64,000 bases of DNA from Amphibalanus amphitrite (GCF_019059575.1 NW_024881703.1:234501-298500), one strand, 5' to 3'; shown: positions 10,937-22,420, numbered from the stretch's first letter. The notes: generated by a model not told the origin, from the sequence alone. Numbers and translations are program-made.

Positions 10937-11796
10937 TTAAGGTGTTAACCTCGGGTCAAGGTCAGGTCACAGCCCGTCAGGTCACGAAACTGGTCAAAGG
11001 AGGTCATATTGCATATCAATCGATTCGGCAGGTCTTTTCATGTCCAGTCTGTCTTGAAAGTACCGCAGCATGGCGGGGTGGCGCTGGTGATCCGGCGCGG
11101 CGGAGGGCGGTCAGGTTTGAGGGCCACTGAATCGCCTGACCCTTGGGGAAGGGAGGGGAGGGAGGGAGGAGAGGGGTGGGCGCGAGTAAGCGGGCTCTCG
11201 GTGCTACCAGTGCGGCAGACAAGGCGCTCTTTTATGAATACTACAGAGACACCAGCTAAGCGTAGTAATTCTCTTCCTGACATGAAGTTTTGATAAATGG
11301 GAAGTGAAGCTTCCCTTTCGAGCCTCGCCAGACATTTATGTGTTTCGCATGTAATCCGGCCAAAGGGCAGCGTGTGCGGTCTCCGTCGTTTCGCTCAGAT
11401 TAAACTAGGCCTTCCAGAAAGTTGTGTGCGTGGTTACGAGACACATTGACTGGTAACTAATTTTAATATTGCCAGTATTGGCCGCTTTGTAGCGCTTACT
11501 GATGGAAATGGTCCGTACTCCGTAGGGACCCGCCTTACAGCCGTTCGGCTCCTGATCGGACATGTGAAATGATCAGGTCGGCCCTGATCATTTCGCCTGC
11601 AGGGACCTGATAGTGCCAATCACAAAATGCCTGGAAACGCGTAGATAATATGCGCTGACATGCATGGAATCGGCATTTTGGCCTGACATGGTATCGAGAA
11701 AGAGGTTAGAGGTCAAAGGCTATTGGGTTCAGGGTCATTATATTTTTAGGAAAGATAAAGCATTGATCAATTCCGGGATATTGAAAGTTTTGCCAT

Positions 11797-11820
11797 GGTC
11801 GGTCGGTCGGTCGGTCGGTC
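11797..11820. repeat. (GGTC)n microsatellite
   Basis: About six perfect GGTC units lie next to a sequence that resembles, inverted, the TTAA-element box (acgcgagttattcgtgaaaaa). Confidence 0.9.
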
Positions 11821-12308
11821 GCTTTTTACGCGAGTTATTCGTGAAAAAGCCGTGAGGGGCGCATCGGTTCGACCTCCCTCTGTAAGTGTGAAGGTTAAGA
11901 GCTCAGGTCAACCGGTGACCTCTCGAGCATTCTTCAGTGTCGGCGAGCATTATAACTTTTCCTGAGGCTAGGACACTATAACGTAACCTAAGTGAGACCC
12001 GACCTTGAAGATCTGGGTCTGATTCATTCCGCCATCACAAGTGTTTAAAAAAGATGCAATATCAGGTATGGGTGGAGGCATGTCGCAGCCCCCCCCCCCC
12101 CAACGCAGCAGTGTGCAGAGAGCCTGCTTTGTTAAGGCCTGCTGATCGGCTCCGACTCCGACTCTGGCTCCGGACCAGTGCACTGCCATAAGCATAAACT
12201 ATCACTTGCAGGCACGGGGAATGACGCAACTCTTCCGGACTGCTTTGGTAGCTATTATTGTAGACTCTGCAACATTTGTTGGAGTCTGCTAACATTTTCA
12301 GCATCATG

Positions 12309-12437
12309 GAGGAGGAGGGAGAGGGAGAGGGAGAGGGAGAGGGAGAGGGAGAGGGAGAGAGAAACAGAGGGAGGGAGAGAGAGAGGGAGAGAGAGAGAAG
12401 CAGAGGGAGGGAGAGAGAGAGAGGGAGAGAGAGAAAG

Positions 12438-12523
<86 letters not shown>
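12309..12523. repeat. (GGGAGA)n / (GA)n microsatellite
   Basis: The sequence is purine-only on the plus strand: GGAGAG units first, then a mixed stretch, then about 80 bp of nearly pure GA. The overlapping long frames that read as all-Arg/Glu or all-Ser/Leu are artefacts. Confidence 0.97.
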
Positions 12524-12527
<4 letters not shown>

Positions 12528-14040
12528 TTTTGATAGATCGTTAAACGAATAAAATTCACACCAAACAGCCTCGTATGATCTCAACTCTCATCTTGAACTG
12601 AACAATGAACAGTGAGCACTCAGGAACTGAAAGATTAATATGTCGCTACATGTTAATACCCATAATCTCAGTGACCTTCCGCATAAATCTGCATACTTCG
12701 TGTTTGGTATACGATTATCAAAGTCATCGTATCCTCTACTGGAAGTAGGCGCTACGAACATTTGCTTGGCCAGTCGATCGTAAAATGCAAATATTTGCCT
12801 ATAACTTATATGGATAGGAAACAAAGGAGTATAATGTGTTAGTTATTTTATGATGTTTTTATGTAGCAGCCATTGACCTTCTATAGTATGAATGGTTCGA
12901 AACGTTTTTTCTTTCGGCATGATAATGATTATACTTGTAATAAGGTGGAATCTTTGGCACATAAATAAAGACAAAAAACACCCAAGTGTAGGATTTGCTT
13001 TGGCTTCCTTTAGTTTATGAGCAAAGGTTACCATTCCATCTTACTTCCATTAGCTTTCGCTTAAATACTATTGTGCTTCAATCTCAACAAGGGTGGTGAG
13101 AATGGGATTTCTTTTTTATCTCGCATAAAAAAATACGCAACAAATTACTTTATCCTAAGTTATGGATCAATCGATCAGATCTAAACCCATCGAGATTTTC
13201 GACAAAACTACTGCGTTGACATTTATGTTGTTATTCACATTATTATTTAGTTTTATTACATTTATTCTGTTCCGTTCCATGACCGTAAATTATTGTTCAA
13301 TATGTGTCATGTTCTGATAACAATGCAAGCAGTCGCGCTCATCCTTTAGAATGGCTACGTCTGTCTTTTCGTGACTTCGTCTAGAATAAAACGGTTCCAA
13401 GGGTGATCCGGTCACCGAGGGATCGGCCGGGCCGGTCAAGTTCTCCACTCGTGCTCGCGGACGGCCGTGCCCCCGGGCGACAGGCGCCGCAGCGGGGTGG
13501 AAAGAGTAAGGGAGAGCGGCACCCCACGCGACCTGCCCGGTCACTCTCTCCTGGCTCACTGCCGTCACGTGCTCTGGGGCTCTCAAACCACCGAGCTCCC
13601 GACCTTTAGTTCGCCGGGCGGCCGCAGCCCATGCTGCGGTACTTTCAAGACAGACTGTCCATTAGTGGCTTTATCGACTCGGTAGCTTTAGTTGATCGGG
13701 AGTTATTGACGAAAAACTGATAGCCTTAGTTACGTGATAAATGACGTCACGCAAGATCAACAAAGCAAAATTGAAGCATCAGACCTTGCAAGGAGCACAT
13801 GAAATCACGATTCCGTGTGCTTGAGCATTTGAGATAGTTGTATATCATTTCCGGACCAAACTAGCAATTTCCATATTCCCCTGACTTCTAATGGTGAGAG
13901 ACTGACCTGATCTCAGGCGACCCTTCAGAAAATCCGAGATATACATTTATACAAGCTGTGAGACCTCTCGATCATACTATAAGATCCTGTAAGTTTCATC
14001 TCCCTATGAAAGCTCTGCACTGAGGGTGTTGCGAAGTTGG

Positions 14041-14076
14041 AACATTTTAGGACTGTGCACACAGTCCTAAAATGTT
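14041..14076. repeat. perfect hairpin, 17-bp arms, 2-nt spacer
   Basis: AACATTTTAGGACTGTG is followed by CA and then its exact complement. The motif TTTTAGGACTG recurs just downstream (14085-14120), so the palindrome sits in a small repeat cluster. Confidence 0.9.
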
Positions 14077-15004
14077 GAGGACAGTTTAGGACAGTTTCAC
14101 ACAGTTCATTTTAGGACTGCTCATTTATGACGTCATAGATCAGTGACCTGACTTGACTTAAAAATGCGGTTGGCGTAAAAAAATCCGACTCATCAAATCC
14201 CGACTAAAAAAATCGACTTTTAATCCGGTTAATCAAATCCCGACCATGTTTTTACCTGGCCATTAATGTTCTAGCCTTACAGGTGATTGTTTGAACGCGG
14301 AAGATGCTGAATCTTGGTTAACCCCATACTTATCGTATGATAAAGAACGTCAGTGTTAGAAAGTTAATTAACAATTTTATTTAGGATAGTTTAATTCAAG
14401 TGGGTATAATCCGACTTGACAATTTACTAGGAGGGTTTTGCAGTGCTATTAGTTCGGCATTTAATTATAAATCATTGCTAATTTCGATCTGGATATCGTT
14501 ATTCAATGCTGGCCTTTGCGTCCTCGGAAAGTTGTTTATAGTCATGAAGGCTTGCATTGACCCATACTTTCCATTTTTCAGCACTATTATTCGCCGTAGT
14601 TGACCAGGTGTTTTTCTTCAGCTCTCCCCTGAATCCTTTGGCTTAGACCTGGCGTATCACCCGTGCATCGCAAGACGCACCTACCACACACAAGTTCATG
14701 ATCCCCACGAACCCACATTGACATCAGCGTCCGTTCGCTTGGTGTGTGACCCCTTGACCTTTGGCCGCGACAACTGCCAGCTTGCTGGAGCACCCCTCCC
14801 TACACGCGCTGCCCCGCCCGCTCCCCTCCCTCCCCCCCCCCCCCCGGGGTCGTGTCACGAAGGTTCGGGCTTACGCTACTACCGGCCGCTGCGCAGCTGT
14901 CACCTAGCGCTTGGGAATGTGTGGTCTGGTGCGGATTCAGCCAACTACCGGCTCGCGACACCAGCGCCATGTAGTGGCGACGGTACATTCTTTTTAGACA
15001 CACT

Positions 15005-15175
15005 GTACTTCCTGATGGCGATCAGCGACGAGCCTCCTCGCTCCTTCAGACCTTTGATGGCTCCCTGGACCATCTCGTTGGTGGGCGGGAGCGTCGGCTT
15101 GGTGCGAGGCACCTTTGCCTTGGCCGCCTTGGCGGCGCCAGCAGCAGGGGCGGTGGCAGCGGTAGACTCGGTCAT
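15005..15175 (-). pseudogene. histone H1, N-terminal part (tail plus first half of GH1 domain)
   Basis: The frame starts at ATG 15175 with a short alanine/lysine tail (MTESTAATAPAAGAAK). It enters the GH1 domain at PPTNEMVQGAIKGLKERGGSS and reaches LIAIRKY, where the next codons should be I-A-A-N. At 15006-15007 it runs into the TA that begins the insertion. The frame stays open for 19 more codons of element sequence to 14945, which would give a nonsense fusion. Thus helix 1, helix 2 and the start of helix 3 lie here, and the rest of the domain lies 6.8 kb away at 7797-8195. I chose the ATG because it gives the usual short acidic/alanine-rich N-terminus. With the insertion in place no normal H1 can be made from this locus. 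Other H1 copies are expected, since such histone genes are usually multicopy. Confidence 0.92.
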
Positions 15176-15300
15176 CTTTTTCTGGCGTCAGGTATCGTCA
15201 GCCTGAATAGTCGCTTTTTTTAATTTTTGCGCTTACTGGAAAGCCAGAGAGCTGCCATAGACGATTCAGTCCGGACAAACACGACTGACGCAACAGTTTA
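15176..15300 (-). promoter_or_regulatory. presumed H1 promoter region
   Basis: Upstream of the H1 ATG on the minus strand is an A/T-rich block (aaaaattaaaaaaa, about 15214-15227) that could serve as a TATA region, followed by TTCAGGC as a possible cap site. This rests on position rather than on a strong consensus. Confidence 0.3.
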
Positions 15301-15489
15301 CTGATAACCGGCAGCCTGATCTCGACAATGGTGACATTTGTTTGCGCCCTAATGCTTCCAGGGACTCGTTGCGGTGAGCAGTCACGCACGCTGTGGTGGC
15401 GCCAACACTTTTCTTCTTCCCTTTGGCAGCCGTCGATTTGGAGTAGACCACTACGTCGAGCGCAGTCAGGTTGTTTTTCAAGTTACTGT

Positions 15490-17915
15490 TGGCGAGCTGC
15501 TGCAGTGATCCGGCGACGTGGCATCATTTCATCGGCACAAATATACAAGCAGCGATGACCGGCTGACGAACGGAGCCAACGGGATCTACAACGCATCGAT
15601 TGCGCTCCTTTCAAGCTACAAATGTCTGCAAACGGACGACAAACCTGGCTCGCAGCTGTCGTTTTCAAGGATGACTTTTGAAAAAGCAAGCAAGCTCAGC
15701 AAACTTAGCCCCTTCCTTGAAGACGGCATCATCCGAGTCGGCGGAAGACTGCAACATTCAGCTCTTGAATATGATGCTAAGCATCCAGTCATTCTCCCGA
15801 GTCATGCGAGCTATGTGAAGCTACTTGTCGAGGACGTCCACAGACGAACAGGACATGCTGGCCGACAGCACGTTTTGGCAGAACTAAGGAAGAGGTTCTG
15901 GATTTTGAAGAGCACATCGGCTGTCGAGAGAGTGCTTAACCCTATTCCTGGCGGGCTCCGCCGGGACAAGAAACTGGCGGGGGGGGGCCGATTCGGCCCC
16001 CCCCCCCTGAGATCTCGAGAACGAAGCAAGATAGCGACAAACGGTAAACGGCATCGGATACGCACGGTCAAGATCTACAATTTTTACTAAGGTCATTTTC
16101 AGGTCAGGTCAAAGATGACGTCACAGGGGTCGAAAAAGTCAAAATGGCGGCGCTAGATATGGAGAGAGTTTTTCTCGAATAACTTTCGAATTAGTCAAGA
16201 TAGGAACAAACTAAGGGCATCATCGTGATCCTCTCGTCAATCCGCATCGAATGATATATATGTTGACCTCGCAAGGTCAAGGTCAAAGGTTGACCTCAGG
16301 TCACGTGACCTCGAGGTCATCATGTATATCATTCGATGCGTCTTGACGAGCTGAACACAATGAGACCATCCACGCGTCTGTATCTTGTTCCTGTACGGAG
16401 TTATTGGCCAAAAACCTTTGGTGACCTTTGATGACGTCACATGACCTCACAGCTGCCCAACAGCAAAACAGACCTCAAGGTAGTGAAGGTTGATCGTATA
16501 TGAAGTCATGTATGGTATATGGGGCCATTCCGATCCGTTTTAGTGGTAAAAACAGGGAGTTGATTTTTCCCCCATTGACTTATAATGGGGAGGTCGCGAA
16601 ACTGACCTGACCTTAGGTCACCGATATCAAAATTCCGAGATATACAAATTGCACATACTGGTACCCTAACTAAAGCCTGAAGAGAAGAAATTGATCGGTC
16701 AAAAACTCTAGCTCTGGCGTGATTGCAAACTTTTCTGAGGTAGGGTCACCAAACCGCCTCTGGTGACCTGACCTGAGGTCAGATCAACTCAAAATTTTCA
16801 GACATGTTGCGTAGAAGCCTTTTAGGAAAAGTCAGAAAAATTGAGCTTCCTAGCTCAACGCGTTTGGGAGAAATAACCAAAAAACCTCAGGGGGGGGCTC
16901 CTGAGGCCCCCCGCCAGGAATAGGGTTAAATCGTGCTTCATCTGCAAGCGGCTACGTGCGAAAACGGAAAAACAAAAGATGGCAATTCTTCCAGGCGACA
17001 GGATCACAGCGAGGGAGCGACCGTTTACAAGAACTGGGGTAGACTACTTTGGACCCTTCTACGTCAGCCAAGGTCGAGGACAAGTTAAGCGATATGGTGT
17101 TATTTTCACCTGCCTATCAGTGCGCTGCATACATGTTGAAGTGGCTGAGGATCTGTCATCGGACTCGTTCATCTGTGCGCTGAAAAGATTTGTAGCTAGA
17201 AGAGGGAACGTCAAGACCCTGAGATCAGATCGAGCAACAAACTTTTGGAGCCCACAGAGAACTACGTGAAGAGCTGAAGCGGCTGGAGGAAAAGGAAGAG
17301 TGGGTGGCAAAGGAGATGCTAGCCAACGACATTGACTGGAAGTTCAACACTCCAGCAGCGTCTCATCATGGTGGAGCCTGGGAACGAATGATTAGAACAG
17401 TTAGACGGATTCTGGACACGATGCTCCACGCGAAAACACTGAAGAATGAGACGCTGCAAACGTTCCTGTGTGAAGCCGAGGCGATAGTGAACAGCCGGCC
17501 TCTGGTCTCGCCATCGAGTGACCCCCTCGATGCTCCGCCCCTCACTTCAAACGACATACTCTTACTCGGGGCCAGTTCCGGAACGACACCCTTGAATGTC
17601 TTCTCTGCATCTGACAATGACAAACGGAAAATGTGGAAACAGGCGAGCTATATGGCAGATGTGTTCTGGAAGCGCTGGCGTCGAGAGTACGTTCCACTGC
17701 TCCAGCAGCGGTCCACCAGCACCGCTACGGCCAGGCAAAACCTGGCTGTGGGCGATTTGGTATTGATGGTTGATGACAGTGTGCCACGGGGCCAATGGCC
17801 CATCGTTAGGGTCGAGTCAGTCAAGATGTCAAAGGACGGCTTAGTGAGATCGGTGACTCTGAACATCAGAGGTGTTACAGTGCAGCGTCCGATTACCAAA
17901 CTTGTGAAAATGTAA
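15490..17915 (+). pseudogene. BEL/Pao pol, 3' part (integrase), interrupted and frameshifted
   Basis: From about 15650 the frame shows the typical BEL/Pao stretch LSPFLEDGIIRVGGRL, then HPVILP and the zinc-binding region (HRRTGHAGRQHVLAELRKRFWIL). It is broken at RVL by a TTAA MITE (15940-16925) and continues in phase as KSCFICKRLRAK. The integrase core follows: a TGVDYFGPF catalytic D, then LRSDRATNF with the second D. There, at about 17240, two bases appear missing, which shifts the frame so the first part ends at 17269. The other frame resumes with HRELREELKRLEE and WKFNTPAASHHGGAWERMIRTV, carrying the catalytic E (ORF 17304-17915), and ends in the BEL C-terminal domain (VGDLVLMVDD..). No gag, protease or RT is present, so the element is 5'-truncated near 15.5 kb. 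It is dead. Confidence 0.88.
15940..16925. mobile_element. TTAA-flanked MITE, family 3, inside BEL pol
   Basis: The ends CCCTATTCCTGGCGGG are perfectly inverted (start 15940, end 16925) with TTAA on both sides (15936-15939, 16926-16929). Excision to one TTAA restores the pol frame exactly. Subterminal G-run/C-run hairpins lie at about 15978-16010 and 16890-16912. The interior is rich in AGGTCA/TGACCT (16090-16120, 16265-16320, 16600-16620, 16760-16785) and includes an imperfect inverted repeat (16230-16352) centred on a TGACCT/AGGTCA cluster. Length 986 bp; non-coding. Confidence 0.93.
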
Positions 17916-18011
17916 TAAATGCTGTGTATGAGTACTGTGTATATTGCTACACTACGTCATGTCGTAGGTACCTTGCGAATGTAAATGTTGAAAGTTCTTT
18001 CAAGGGGAGGG

Positions 18012-18370
18012 TGTTGAATATTCTAACGAGAGCGCTCCCGGAAATGGTCACGCGAGCGAAGTGTTTTAATTGTTGTAAATATTTTGATTGAAGAAAGGTC
18101 AAGGTTTTAGTTCGTTAGTAAGGAGGACATAAACTTCGTAACGGGGGAAAATATTAAGAAAATAGCAAATGTGAAACATTTAAGAGAAATATTCATATAA
18201 TATAGACAGTGCATATTACTATAAGGAATTGCTGGTGACCACGATTGAAACGGTAATGTTTTGCGTTAAGATACCGCCTATGAGAGTGTCACTCAAGCAA
18301 TAAAACCCGTTGAAGATGTCCTTTCTTTCTCTATGACTCAAGAAGACTCCAACTACAAGAAAATATAACA
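18012..18370 (+). mobile_element. BEL/Pao 3' LTR
   Basis: It begins TGTTGAATATT directly after a purine-rich tract (CAAGGGGAGGG) and ends AAAATATAACA, so the LTR has the usual TGTT...AACA termini. An AATAAA at about 18299 sits in the expected polyadenylation position. No 5' LTR is present because the element is truncated. Confidence 0.8.
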
Positions 18371-19610
18371 AGGCATATCGTTATATTCTTCACGTAAAAT
18401 CAAACGTTTCGTCTCTGAACAAAGACATCAGTGAAGTTACACAGAACAGTACATATTATGACACTAGGAGAGCCCCAACTGTTCCGTGACGGCGCCGGTT
18501 TGTTTCTTCAGGAGCTGAATGAGCATTTTCTTGGTGATCTTGCCGTTCCCACCATGCAAAACATCTGCAAGTCCTCAGGACTTATTGATGATCACATATT
18601 CTTAAGATCTGGTGACACCCTATGGCGTAATGTGACGCATAATGGTACCATTTTTGTAATTTGGGTTATTCTCACAAACTTGTGCGAACAGGTCCCGGAA
18701 CGCTTGCTGACTTACCGGCGCAAGTGACAGTGAGTGAGTGCGTACTGTACGAAATAATCACAGAAACACATTCTATCCCTGGTCTGTGGTCAATAGTCAT
18801 CACTGGGTAGGCATCATGGTTTTCTCAGGTGGATTGTGATGGAACTACTTACTGGTGATATTGTAAAAGTTATTTTTAGTGCATGTTCATTTGTTGTAAC
18901 TTCATCACAATTCACATTGCCCTATTTCCAGTGTTGACATATTATATATTCACGTCAACAGTCAACACTCAATTTATATTTGCAACGAAGTACCTGGAAC
19001 AGTTGGTATTGAATATTTTATCTAGTCACCTGACAGGGGTGAAGCTGTCAACGTCATCATGTTTGACTTTTCATGCGGATCTATGATCTCATTGGATCTC
19101 TGACAAAATGGAGGAGTCGGATCTATGATCTGAGTGGATCCCGATCCAAATCCATGGGATCAGATCTCAGATCCATTTTCCCGGATCCATGCACATGTCT
19201 GACTGAAAATATGGTTGTCATAATTTGAATCGAATCATACATTTGTTGTCACGTTGAGTCATGAGTCAAATCATGTTTTTCATGTTTGAGTCATGAGTCG
19301 AATCGAATCATATATTTTTGTCATGCTTGAGTCATGAGTTGAGTTGAATCATTTCAATTGAGAAATTTTGAATCAGAGTCGAGTCGATTCAATTTTAGAA
19401 AAATCTCTTCATAATCGACTCACCAAAAATTTGAGTCGCAAACATCCCTGCTCTGAAGCACAGTGCCGCCCTAAAGTCATAGTGCCGCGCTCCACAGTCT
19501 TCGTTAAGCTCCTTGAAGTCATTGCGACGCCCTCTGAAGTCATAGCGCCGCCCTCGGAAGTCAGTGCCGCCCTCTGAAGTCATAGCGTCGCCCTCCAGTC
19601 TTCGTGAAGG
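18371..19610. other. no supported gene; short repetitive motifs
   Basis: A 98-codon frame at 18431-18727 has no recognisable domain. From 19080 to 19400 the motifs GGATCTATGATCT and GAGTCATGAGTCGAATC recur in variable form. From 19440 to 19600 a unit of about 20 bp (GCCGCCCTCTGAAGTCATA) repeats about six times with drift. Confidence 0.55.
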
Positions 19611-19660
19611 TCCGACTGGGTGGGAAAATTCTCGTACGAGAATTTTCCCACCCAGTCGGA
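19611..19660. repeat. perfect 50-bp palindrome with no spacer
   Basis: The sequence starts TCCGACTGGGTGGGAAAATT and its 25-nt arms are exactly complementary around the centre CTCGT/ACGAG, with no mismatch. It follows directly on the 20-bp minisatellite. Confidence 0.97.
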
Positions 19661-22312
19661 GTAAATAAGGCGCTTCAAATATTATCCAGCATAAAATTAG
19701 TTGTTGAACCCGGTGTCAGACGAATTTGCTGTTTCACTTTCTCATTTTGGCACCAGTGTTTACACGGCCAATAGCCATTCGTCCAATATAGTAGGGCAGG
19801 TCATCAAGTGGCTATTAATATGTTGGAAAGGGGAGGAGGCCAAACATGGGAATTAAGACGGGGTCCTATCTTAACTTTAGGGGCCCCAGTGGTAACCTAC
19901 TTTACCCGAGCCCGGGTGCGGTTCCTAGCCAACTTTGCCAATTTTTCCCCTCGCATCCGGGCGCATAACTCGTGAACCGTAAGTGTTACAGCGTCACGGA
20001 ACAATGCATTTGATAGATCCTTGGAAGCTCCCTCTGCGTTGTCCTTAGATTCGAGCTCAGTTCAACAATTTGGCCCACACTGAGAGCAAAAACTGCCAAA
20101 ATAGACGGATCTTGCAGAAGCATTTGTTCCATTTCTTTACGTATATCTACTCACTTCACGTATGGTAGGCACAGTTTTTACCGTAATTATGTCTCTCGTA
20201 TCGAGAGGCGTTAAATTATCTATAGTAGGACCTATAGTCCTATGACCTATAGTCAGACGCATGCTCTAACCGAAAAAGGTCATGCTGTACGTAAACTGAT
20301 CTGTGTTGTTGGGCTAAAGGCATTACATAATACACTCTTTCATCACTTTACTATGTCTTCTTTTAAAGCCATTGTTGAATTTTTTGGTGCCTTTGGTGAC
20401 CTTTCTAGTGACTTCTACAGGCTCCTGCACAGACCGGTAGATGCCATGCTGGTCACTGAGAGGTCACGCTGGTCATAGGTCGGTCTCTAAGAGCTCCATG
20501 TCGTCGACCTCTGAGGACCCTGCACAGGCTTTGGAGGCTCCACATCGGCCCCTGTACATCCTATCTCCGGTCTTAGATCCTTGAGGGCTCAAGATGGTCC
20601 CCGAGAGCCCTACGTCAGCCTCAAAGAACAGATATCGATTTGCCTAGAGTCTTGCGCTGGTTGAGGGCTGATACCCTAAGCTTTAGGAGGGTCCAACTCG
20701 GGCTATGAATTCCTCTGATGGCTCCATGTCGCCCTCTGGGGCCTCAGTCCGACCTCTAAAGCCCAATCATGCATAAGTGCTGAATTCTGGCTGTCGAGGC
20801 CTTCAATGTGGCCTCTGATGGCCCAGCACCAGTCTATGAAGACTCCGCGCTGGCTTCTGAGGACTCAGCAGTCAGCACCAATATCAGTTTTCAGAAGACA
20901 GAGGGCCCCACGCTGGCCTCTGAGTGTCCAACGCTGTCCGCAGAGGGCCCCCACACCGACCAAAGAGGGTACCAGGCCCACACTGGCCTTTGAGGGCCCA
21001 AATTGTCATCATAGGGCCCTATATGGCCTCAGAAGGCCCTACCCCGTTGGTCTTACAAGGCCTACGTGCGGGCTTTTCAACCCCACACGCCCCCCCCCCA
21101 CATTCGGCCTTTCAGGGTCCCCAAAGCGGCCTCTGAGTGCCCCATGCTAGCCTCCGAGCCCCGAGGGCTCGTCCTGGGCCTTCGAGCGCCTTACGCTGGC
21201 CTCTTAACCCCTCGGTAGAAGTAGGTGTACGAATACTTATGTTTGGGCAGAAATTTTGTATCGTAGCCTGTGCATGTTACATGCAGTGTATACGGTAGGT
21301 ATATGTATGTTACGTGGTGTCATTCTGGCTTCTGAGGCCTGGTTTGCCCCCTAGTCGAAATTCATTAGCCAAGACCCTGAAATACAGTGCCGCCCTCTAA
21401 AATGAAAGTAGTTCCCTCTGAACTCGTAGCGACGTCCCTGAAGCCAGATTAACCCCTTCTTAATCTTCGCTGGCCGAGGGAGGAGGGGGAGGGGCACCCC
21501 TTACGATTTTTTCGTGACTGCTCCGGATCACCGTTTTCGATAGAGAGCTGAAACTTGGCCTACGTGAGCCCCCTCACGTAGGCCAAACCTCAACGTTCAG
21601 GTTCGTAGGGGCTTCTTGGCCAAACTGGAAAACATTCATACACTACGCCGGACGCCCGTGAGACCCTCTTGCGTCGAAATTTGGCGCAAGCGATCTTGCG
21701 CTGAAATTTTTGTGTGATTTGCGCCAAAAATTAAGTGCCTATTTGTGCGAAAATTAAGGCCTTTTTAAATAAAGCACATGTGCAGTGTGCACATCTACCG
21801 ATCAAGGCTATATGAGCCAGACAGTGTTCCGGGGGCGGGGCCTTGTATGCTCTACCATGTTTGAGCGTCCGAATGAGTTTTTCATTTCCACAGAAACCCA
21901 ATGCCTCAATAGTGTTAGCGCACTCTTGCTTCATGCCGTGAAACAAAGCTGGAGCCGTGAGCTACGGGGCCACAAATTTGTGCCGATGTTAATAACGGCG
22001 GAGCAGCATGTGCTCCGGCACATCGCACTCTTCTCGGCACACTCTGCGCCGCGGGGCACCGCTTGTCTAGGCACTGCTGGCACGCCGTGGAGTTGAGACA
22101 GCCGATTCGGTGCCTTATTGGAGCGAGCGGCTCAAGTGGCCCGCCCTTATCTGGTGCACCGAAACGGCATCCTCTTGGTCCGCTCCGGGGACACAGTGAA
22201 CCGCCCTGGTCAGCGAGTGGGCGTTTGAGGGCAAGGCGGCCGCTTGTTTTGTCAGGTCGTCCGCGCTCTCAATCCCCTCGATAGCAGTATTGCTTAAGGT
22301 GACCATCCCACC
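19661..22312. other. no supported gene; degenerate minisatellite and hairpins
   Basis: From about 20480 to 21200 a unit of roughly 30 bp built on GGCCTCTGAGGGCCC recurs many times with strong drift. The frames across it are artefacts. A 14-bp-arm hairpin lies at 21555-21586 (TTGGCCTACGTGAG, CCCC, inverse). A G-run/C-run segment with 'ttttttcgtgac' near 21480-21520, preceded by TTAACCCC, resembles a decayed TTAA-element end. Confidence 0.55.
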
Positions 22313-22316
22313 TTAA

Positions 22317-22420
22317 CCCTCGCCCGCACATGGTGGTTGCCACCCCCCTTCCCCCCAGGTAGTCTTTCTGCTCTGCACTCAACATTTTTAGAGCTAGAAG
22401 GCTGATTTTTCGTATAGCTG
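22317..22420. mobile_element. unpaired left end of a TTAA-type element
   Basis: TTAA (22313-22316) is followed by CCCTCGCCCGCACATGG, a GGTGG..CCACC mini-hairpin and a C-run, matching the start of families 2 and 4. No matching right end was found before 23132, so it is probably truncated. Confidence 0.5.

Larger units (their letters stand above)
11045..13657. repeat. inverted-repeat pair that may delimit a nested transposon
   Basis: CAGTCTGTCTTGAAAGTACC at 11045 reappears inverted, ending at 13657, and the match continues to 29 bp. The CAGT start and overall look resemble the ends of the H1 insertion (CAGTGTGTCTAAAAAG). However, the flanking dinucleotides are TC rather than TA, so a clean insertion cannot be claimed. 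Confidence 0.5.
8196..15005. mobile_element. 6.8 kb TA-flanked insertion splitting histone H1
   Basis: The left end CAGTATATCTAAAAAGTATG and the inverted right end CAGTGTGTCTAAAAAGAATG pair closely and are each bordered by TA (8194-8195, 15006-15007). This is Tc1/mariner-type insertion. Similarity continues more loosely inward for some 150-200 bp (shared 'ggtaacttggctgaatcc' versus 'ggtagttggctgaatcc', then G-rich runs). Removing everything from 8196 to 15005 plus one TA restores the H1 frame exactly. No transposase frame is present. The length is explained by later insertions (10062-10936 and others) plus a long GA microsatellite. Confidence 0.88.

Noticed and set aside
9723..11894. A single 2.2 kb outer TTAA element enclosing 10062-10936
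   Set aside because: The two candidate ends match only about seven bases, and the span crosses the inverted pair 11045-13657, so simple nesting fails.
12062..12584. Several overlapping frames of up to 165 codons on both strands
   Set aside because: They translate the GA microsatellite (poly Ser/Leu or Arg/Glu) and have no coding signal outside it.
15198..15481. Another histone gene upstream of H1 on the minus strand
   Set aside because: The short frames contain lysine-rich bits (STAAKGKKKS) but no histone fold or known core-histone motif.
19440..19610. Regular short repeats that could suggest a CRISPR array
   Set aside because: The 20-bp units are contiguous and degenerate without unique spacers, and the DNA is eukaryotic.
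20806..21150. 114-codon frame in the GGCCTCTGAGG minisatellite
   Set aside because: Repeat-derived composition and no domain.
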